DNA from: an uncultured Chlorobiota bacterium
Lineage (GTDB): Bacteria; Bacteroidota; Bacteroidia; Bacteroidales; JAADGE01
NCBI GenBank assembly: GCA_947311265.1
Contig: CAMZKQ010000218.1
Location: 1-7,525, forward strand
DNA length: 7,525 nucleotides
Direction of reading: 5' to 3'
The notes beneath the pieces were generated by a model that had not been told where the DNA came from, searched no databases, and saw only the letters and a program-made list of their open reading frames with translations. Shown one piece after another: positions 6,401 to 7,525 of the stretch. The translations under genes and the position numbers were made by a program. Each line of letters starts with the position of its first letter. The stretch's first letter is position 1.

Positions 6401-7525
6401 AACTAGCAATAAAGTAAACGATGGGCAATGGCACCATGTTGCCGTAGCTTACGATGGCTCTTCCGACGCAGCAGGACTTAATATTTATATTGATGGAGCA
6501 GTACAGCCAACAACAGTTGTTAGAAATACCCTTTCGGGAACAATACTAAACAACATCAGTTTTAAACTTGGTTACCGAGAAAACTGGACAGACGACCGCT
6601 ACAAAGGCAAAATGGACGAAGTACGTGTTTGGGACGTAGAACGAACAGGCGTAGAAATAAATGCCGCAATGTGTACACCTCTAGTACTTCCACAAGCCAA
6701 CCTAGTAGCCTATTTCAACATGGAAAGCGAAGCCGCAACCACACTCACCGACCGAAGTGTAAATGGCAATAACGGCACACTTACCAACGGCGTTTGGTGG
6801 CAACCAACCGACCCATACACAAATGTAGATAATACCACCACCTGTGCATTAGGACAAACCGGAGCATTACAATTTGATGGCTCAGACGATTATGTGGAAT
6901 TTCTACCAGCAATGCCAGCATTTGGCAACACTTTTTCAGTAGAAATTTGGGTGAAAAACAATGGCACAGATGCCGCTTACGACAGAATTGTAGGGCTAGA
7001 AAGCAACGAAATGGCAATAACCAAAGATGGCAATGGACTCTTGCGCGTTTATTTCCCAGAAGCCGGCTGGGCAACAACAGGCTTTTACCTGCCCAAAAAT
7101 GAATGGACACAAATTGCCGTTACTTACGACGGAGCAACACTTATCATCTATGGCAACGGTGCACCAATTTACACACGCACAATAGCAACAATAAGTTTAC
7201 TCTCTAAAAAATGGTACTTGGGCATGAACAACCTTCCAACACCAGGCGAGCATGGCAACTGCACGCTCGACGAATTTAGAGTCTGGGACGATGTGCGTAC
7301 CGCACAAGAAATAATGGACAATATGTGTAGCACACTTACAGGCTCAGAAGCCAACCTTACCGCCTACTACACCATGGAAGAAGGCAGCGGCGTTACACTA
7401 AACGACCTCACAGGAAACGGCTACCAAGGCACACTTAACGGCATGTCGCCAGGAGTTAGCAACTGGGTAGCAGGAAACATACCATCGAACAACAGCATAA
7501 ATGCCGCTTATATCCCAGATGGCAA
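1..7525 (+). CDS. Internal fragment of a giant multidomain secreted adhesin-like protein (both ends missing)
   Basis: One frame, with codons starting at position 3, runs through the entire window without a stop: 2,507 full codons plus partial codons at both edges. Frame choice is certain because four homologous jellyroll repeats, three discoidin-like and three LamG domains all read in it. Module order: four MAM-like domains alternating with CARDB/Ig-like domains, a CARDB-like domain interrupted by three F5/8 type C domains, a Cys-rich VWYKF domain, a truncated beta-helix start, and three LamG domains. The protein is rich in Asn, Thr, Asp, Tyr and Trp and poor in Lys, with Cys mostly in conserved pairs, as expected for an extracellular protein. 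No transmembrane segment or catalytic motif is visible. Such mosaics are typical of Bacteroidota and are often exported by type IX secretion; signal peptide and sorting domain are outside the window. Adhesion or glycan binding at the cell surface is inferred from the folds, not shown. No specific gene is recognised. Confidence 0.95.
402..743 (+). other. CARDB/Ig-like domain 1
   Basis: Residues 134-247. A seven-strand Ig-like pattern is visible: VQVLIKNNKC, then NFPISIQIDGGA, YLYTFTTTADL, HTISITTNL, and the closing DGDNTNDNI. The closing N/D-rich motif (xNDNxI) is typical of CARDB-like domains in Bacteroidota surface proteins, which usually act as spacers between binding domains. Two Cys (in GGSCGG and NNKC) match the Cys pair of the other copies. 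The SIQIDGGA strand resembles the fourth, interrupted copy (YSIDGGAP) more than copies 2 and 3, which have ITGA there. Confidence 0.6.
744..1274 (+). other. MAM-like jellyroll domain 2
   Basis: Residues 248-424. Full-length copy: FPFLADFN opening strand, HHGVLPYLDGAEGEGSSWYV, WDYFWVESPVFDLSG, LDIKQQLNNAHDQF, QYSTNGGASW, SWYNSGDWWKNTRY, VDDWQTVQRNLC, CIQFRIYGYTFYSEP and the closing NDTWKFAFDNFAI. It differs from copies 1, 3 and 4 at otherwise constant places: VQTTQDHQWDYF instead of VETSIAHxWDYI, WWKN instead of WWKD, and one residue less between the paired Cys (NLCALKVPC). The FEsG-like opening and FDN closing strand support a MAM/choice-of-anchor fold; function is presumed structural or ligand-binding. 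Confidence 0.65.
1275..1622 (+). other. CARDB/Ig-like domain 2
   Basis: Residues 425-540. Strands read VTVRVYNHSC, then VNVPIRCDVTGAATATFVG, YATYTLPGTFDMT, VGTYNFDTYTQL and GDAFPSNDKALLTV. It shares with copy 3 the phrases NVPIxC, TGA.T, FDMT/IDMT and GxYNFxTYT, marking these two as the closest CARDB pair. Three Cys are present; the first two match the pair in the other copies and the third (PIRCDV) is shared only with copy 3 (PITCEI). Confidence 0.6.
1623..2168 (+). other. MAM-like jellyroll domain 3
   Basis: Residues 541-722. It reads YPFTEDFN, ENNGRKFVWGALPAGY, DGEGNSWSVETSIAHQWD, WVESPVFDFSS, MDIKHQLNNAHDQFQMQYS, LDGGGTWAVLG, NWYNSATWWKDSRY, CSFAGEACVKFRVRGYVF and NDTYKFAFDNFKI. All conserved features of the family are intact, including the Cys pair before VKFR. 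Very close to copy 1 through the central jellyroll, slightly less so to copy 4. Same fold and presumed role as the other copies. Confidence 0.65.
2169..2522 (+). other. CARDB/Ig-like domain 3
   Basis: Residues 723-840. Strands read VTVTIYNSGC, then TNVPITCEITGAITQTLIG, TFTFSTTIDMTPIG, VYNFKTYTSQPGD and DNDTITTAV. This uninterrupted copy is the best template for the split fourth copy: the two points where copy 4 breaks correspond here to the stretch before VPITCEI and to the IG/VY junction after IDMTP. Confidence 0.6.
2523..3062 (+). other. MAM-like jellyroll domain 4
   Basis: Residues 841-1020, last of the jellyroll series. It reads FPYNEDFNSGTGYW, NNGRNFTHGTLPYLYGPDNEG, SWYVETSIAHKWDYI, MNIKHQLNNVHDQFQVQYS, INGGVSW, NWYSSGTWWKDSRYY, CNLVDQTCVKFRVYGYVF and YDTYKFAFDNVSI. 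It is two residues shorter between WWKDSRY and the Cys pair than copies 1 and 3 (YPVGEWEYVEHNL). Its DNA at 2668-2716 is identical over 49 bases to 1-49. It is followed by an Ig-like domain split by inserted domains rather than by another intact CARDB copy. Confidence 0.65.
2668..2716 (+). repeat. 49-bp exact direct repeat, copy B
   Basis: Partner of positions 1-49. Immediately downstream the two copies differ at the first base of the next codon and then keep patchy identity, for example around the KHQLNNVHDQF codons. Confidence 0.95.
3063..3179 (+). other. Split CARDB/Ig-like domain 4, first piece
   Basis: Residues 1021-1059. It reads AEVVELEGCFGSEYGLNVKVTNNNNFCYNF, matching the first two strands of CARDB copies 1-3 including both Cys (for example VQVLIKNNKC...YNF in copy 1). 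Where those copies go on into the next strand (FPISIQIDGG), this one runs through RLNGDY into a discoidin-like domain. The rest of the Ig fold is found at 4068-4208 and 4668-4742. Confidence 0.6.
3180..3614 (+). other. F5/8 type C (discoidin-like) domain 1
   Basis: Residues 1060-1204. Galactose-binding-like beta-sandwich in the pattern of discoidin/CBM32 domains: a Ser/Ala-rich start (ESADAATEHSSSP), AFNNDNVTLGWGNN, MPTWLEYDFG for the 'wLqyDlG' strand, VVDEYRIYCSS, then NPMTWTFEGSNDGTNWTVLD for the hallmark 'P..w.feGSnDG.nW..ld', and YQYYRINI...HITEMDFYDSG as closing strands. Length of about 145 residues is normal. It is a tandem twin of the next domain (432-bp period; 17 identical bases at 3417-3433 and 3849-3865). 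Members bind sugars or proteins; the ligand here is unknown. Confidence 0.8.
3615..4046 (+). other. F5/8 type C (discoidin-like) domain 2
   Basis: Residues 1205-1348. It reads NPATASSTNAGEIAKKAFDD, NSGWRNANAMPSWLQYDYG, TIQAYTMYCSS, NPKTWTFEGSNDAVAWTTLD, FAFINVTPYRYYRINITANEG and RITEMRMYED. Strand order and spacing match domain 1 throughout; the pair looks like a direct duplication. The 'DG' after GSN is replaced by DA here. Both domains carry a single Cys in the YxxYCSS strand. The two sit together between the first and second pieces of an Ig-like domain. Confidence 0.8.
4047..4208 (+). other. Split CARDB/Ig-like domain 4, second piece
   Basis: After a short linker (VTLPLPGD), residues 1356-1402 read ITQIDLTYSIDGGAP, a short AxxFTAI segment, then NSEWIEIPNVTVPTG. 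These match the middle strands of the intact CARDB copies: PISIQIDGGA in copy 1, and the SVTFTFSTTIDMTPIG stretch in copy 3. On its own the piece is about 47 residues, too short for an independent Ig domain, and it lacks both the first strands and the closing ND-rich strand, which lie on either side of the inserted discoidin domains. Confidence 0.6.
4209..4664 (+). other. F5/8 type C (discoidin-like) domain 3
   Basis: Residues 1403-1554. The most canonical of the three: NLAAGGTASASES, AAAFDGDYINQGWANNNN (the 'aiDGd..t.W' region), MPVTLTYDYG, VINAYRIMGSS, NARSWIFQASNDGVTWVDL, YRMYRLNITAPESG and VRITEMTLHN. It is more distant from domains 1 and 2 than they are from each other, and lacks their Cys in the YxxYCSS strand. 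It occupies a separate position, between the second and third pieces of the split Ig-like domain. Confidence 0.85.
4668..4742 (+). other. Split CARDB/Ig-like domain 4, last piece
   Basis: Residues 1556-1580. STIDVTCSLPNAQNDEITANDNI matches the final two strands of the intact CARDB copies (HTISITTNL...DGDNTNDNI in copy 1; YNFKTYT...HDNDTI in copy 3). At 25 residues it cannot fold alone, so it most likely completes the Ig domain begun at 3063. A linker (LRDLSTWPT) then leads to the next domain. Confidence 0.6.
4770..5177 (+). other. Cys-rich VWYKF beta-sandwich (PPC-like) domain
   Basis: Residues 1590-1725. Starts CNDHCSEAIEI, then NATSDVTEDPPFC and DNTVWYKF (VWYKF at 4896-4910), EVTLTFQN, DDGIQVSLDRVVGDPC, FCQKS, NTEYYITIDGFG and SDFELILEG. 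The order 'C..A..i...' then 'N.T.D...C.....VWYkF', a central strand, and 'yyi.vDG......f.l.l' is that of the pre-peptidase C-terminal-like sandwiches repeated in many Bacteroidota extracellular proteins. Seven Cys cluster here (C at 4770, 4782, 4872, 4920, 5013, 5019 and 5043), most probably disulfide-bonded. Usually an accessory, non-catalytic domain. The family name is tentative. Confidence 0.6.
5202..5471 (+). other. Opening segment of a parallel beta-helix module (truncated or interrupted)
   Basis: Residues 1734-1823. It reads SGNYSIDPNAPADDDSDT, FPSFSEAFQKLEDYGVDG, PVVVEVPAKLFSEQIKVGYI and NTITFKSD, then VLLSHEAYTT. This is the stereotyped start of a module common in Bacteroidota surface proteins (SGxYTI..., sFteAv..L...GVsGPVvf.V..g.y.Eqi.i...GAs..NTITFqS), which normally continues for a few hundred residues as a right-handed beta-helix. 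Here only about 90 residues are present before LamG sequence begins. An Asp-rich stretch (DPNAPADDDSDT) and a CxxC motif (5421-5432) are local peculiarities. The call rests on motif memory. Confidence 0.6.
5472..6086 (+). other. LamG-like jellyroll domain 1
   Basis: Residues 1824-2028. Concanavalin A-like lectin/LamG fold with all hallmarks: TLEFDGSNDYVEF first strand, FTIEYWVKRDG, RFYTPETNWQ, GEWHHVAFTYEG (W at 5727), LRVYLDGEEV, LDEVRIWNRART (5889-5924) and the trailing LLAYYKMEG...DNNYDGT segment. A Cys just before the first strand (5472) and one just after the DEVRIW helix (5949) recur in all three copies and may close the domain. LamG domains often bind glycans; no catalytic residues of glycoside hydrolases are evident. 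It joins the beta-helix segment directly, with no linker. Confidence 0.88.
6126..6800 (+). other. LamG-like jellyroll domain 2
   Basis: Residues 2042-2266. It reads ALFFDGLDDYVDV, FTLELWMNTSFSG, YELRVDPNGTLHFFM, GQWHHVAVAYDG (WHHVAVAY at 6429-6452), LNIYIDGAVQ, FKLGYRENWTDDRYKGK, MDEVRVWD (6612-6635) and NLVAYFNMES...NGNNGTL. About 20 residues longer between the bracketing Cys (6126 and 6672) than copies 1 and 3, and without their D(A)xxDRI segment, so it belongs to a different LamG sub-lineage. Linked to copy 1 by about 15 residues (SQDAATNNIAGTS). Confidence 0.88.
6843..7469 (+). other. LamG-like jellyroll domain 3
   Basis: Residues 2281-2489. It reads ALQFDGSDDYVEF, FSVEIWVKNNGTDAAYDRI, LRVYFPEAGWATTG, NEWTQIAVTYDG, LIIYGNGAPIY, KWYLGMNN, LDEFRVWDD (7266-7292) and NLTAYYTMEEGSG...GNGYQGTL. 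The usual WHHVA is WTQIA here, and the usual xDG of the following strand is GNG. Bracketing Cys are at 6843 and 7326; one more Cys (7260), without an obvious partner, sits just before LDEFRVW. Closest relative within the window is LamG copy 1. Confidence 0.88.
7470..7525 (+). other. Unassigned C-terminal stub of the fragment
   Basis: About 18 residues (AGNIPSNNSINAAYIPDG) after the WV that ends LamG 3. The lengths match the linkers before LamG 2 and 3, but the Cys and the 'LxFDG' strand expected in another LamG are not reached before the window ends. It could be a linker to a fourth LamG, the start of another module, or the return of the interrupted beta-helix. Confidence 0.4.

Noticed and set aside
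6781..7110. Antisense open frame of 109 codons
   Set aside because: It lies opposite LamG 3, whose conserved motifs read clearly on the + strand. The antisense product has no recognisable domain.
5202..7469. Glycoside hydrolase or polysaccharide lyase activity for the beta-helix and LamG region
   Set aside because: Beta-helix and LamG-like folds occur in lyases and laminarinase-like enzymes, but I see no catalytic motif (such as the ExDxxE of family 16) and the beta-helix is only a short start.

Overview
The whole window lies inside one protein-coding gene. On the + strand the frame whose codons start at position 3 (and every third base after) stays open from the first to the last base: 2,507 complete codons with no stop. 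It enters already in mid-domain and leaves without a stop, so the start codon, any signal peptide, the C-terminus and the total length lie outside. There is no intergenic DNA, and I see no RNA gene, mobile element, CRISPR array, promoter or terminator. Residue n of the fragment is encoded at position 3n.

The product is a very large, mosaic, secreted protein made almost entirely of beta-sandwich and beta-helix modules. The mix of modules suggests Bacteroidota, probably an environmental or marine member of the gliding or polymer-degrading lineages: MAM-like 'choice-of-anchor' jellyrolls alternating with CARDB/Ig-like domains, a VWYKF module, the start of the 'SGxYxIDP...GPVVxxV' beta-helix module, discoidin-like domains and LamG domains. 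The moderately AT-rich coding with many A-ending codons (GTA, ACA, GCA, CTA, GAA) fits. Genus cannot be told. Export by the type IX secretion system is likely for such proteins, but the diagnostic C-terminal domain is not in view.

Layout: (1) 1-3062, four MAM-like jellyroll domains about 180 residues long, the first cut by the window edge; the first three are each followed by a CARDB-like Ig domain, giving a repeat of about 293-300 codons. (2) 3063-4742, a fourth CARDB-like domain that appears split into three pieces by inserted discoidin (F5/8 type C) domains, two in one loop and one in another. (3) 4770-5177, a Cys-rich VWYKF beta-sandwich. (4) 5202-5471, the opening of a parallel beta-helix module that breaks off abruptly. 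(5) 5472-7469, three LamG domains, each bracketed by a conserved Cys pair. (6) 7470-7525, an unassigned stub.

The recognisable modules are binding or spacer folds (LamG and discoidin folds often bind glycans or proteins) and no catalytic domain is visible. The simplest reading is a giant surface adhesin or matrix protein, with the repeats as a stalk and the lectin-like domains as binding heads. This role is inferred. The most interesting feature is that whole domains seem to be inserted inside other domains, clearly for discoidin in CARDB and possibly for LamG in the beta-helix.
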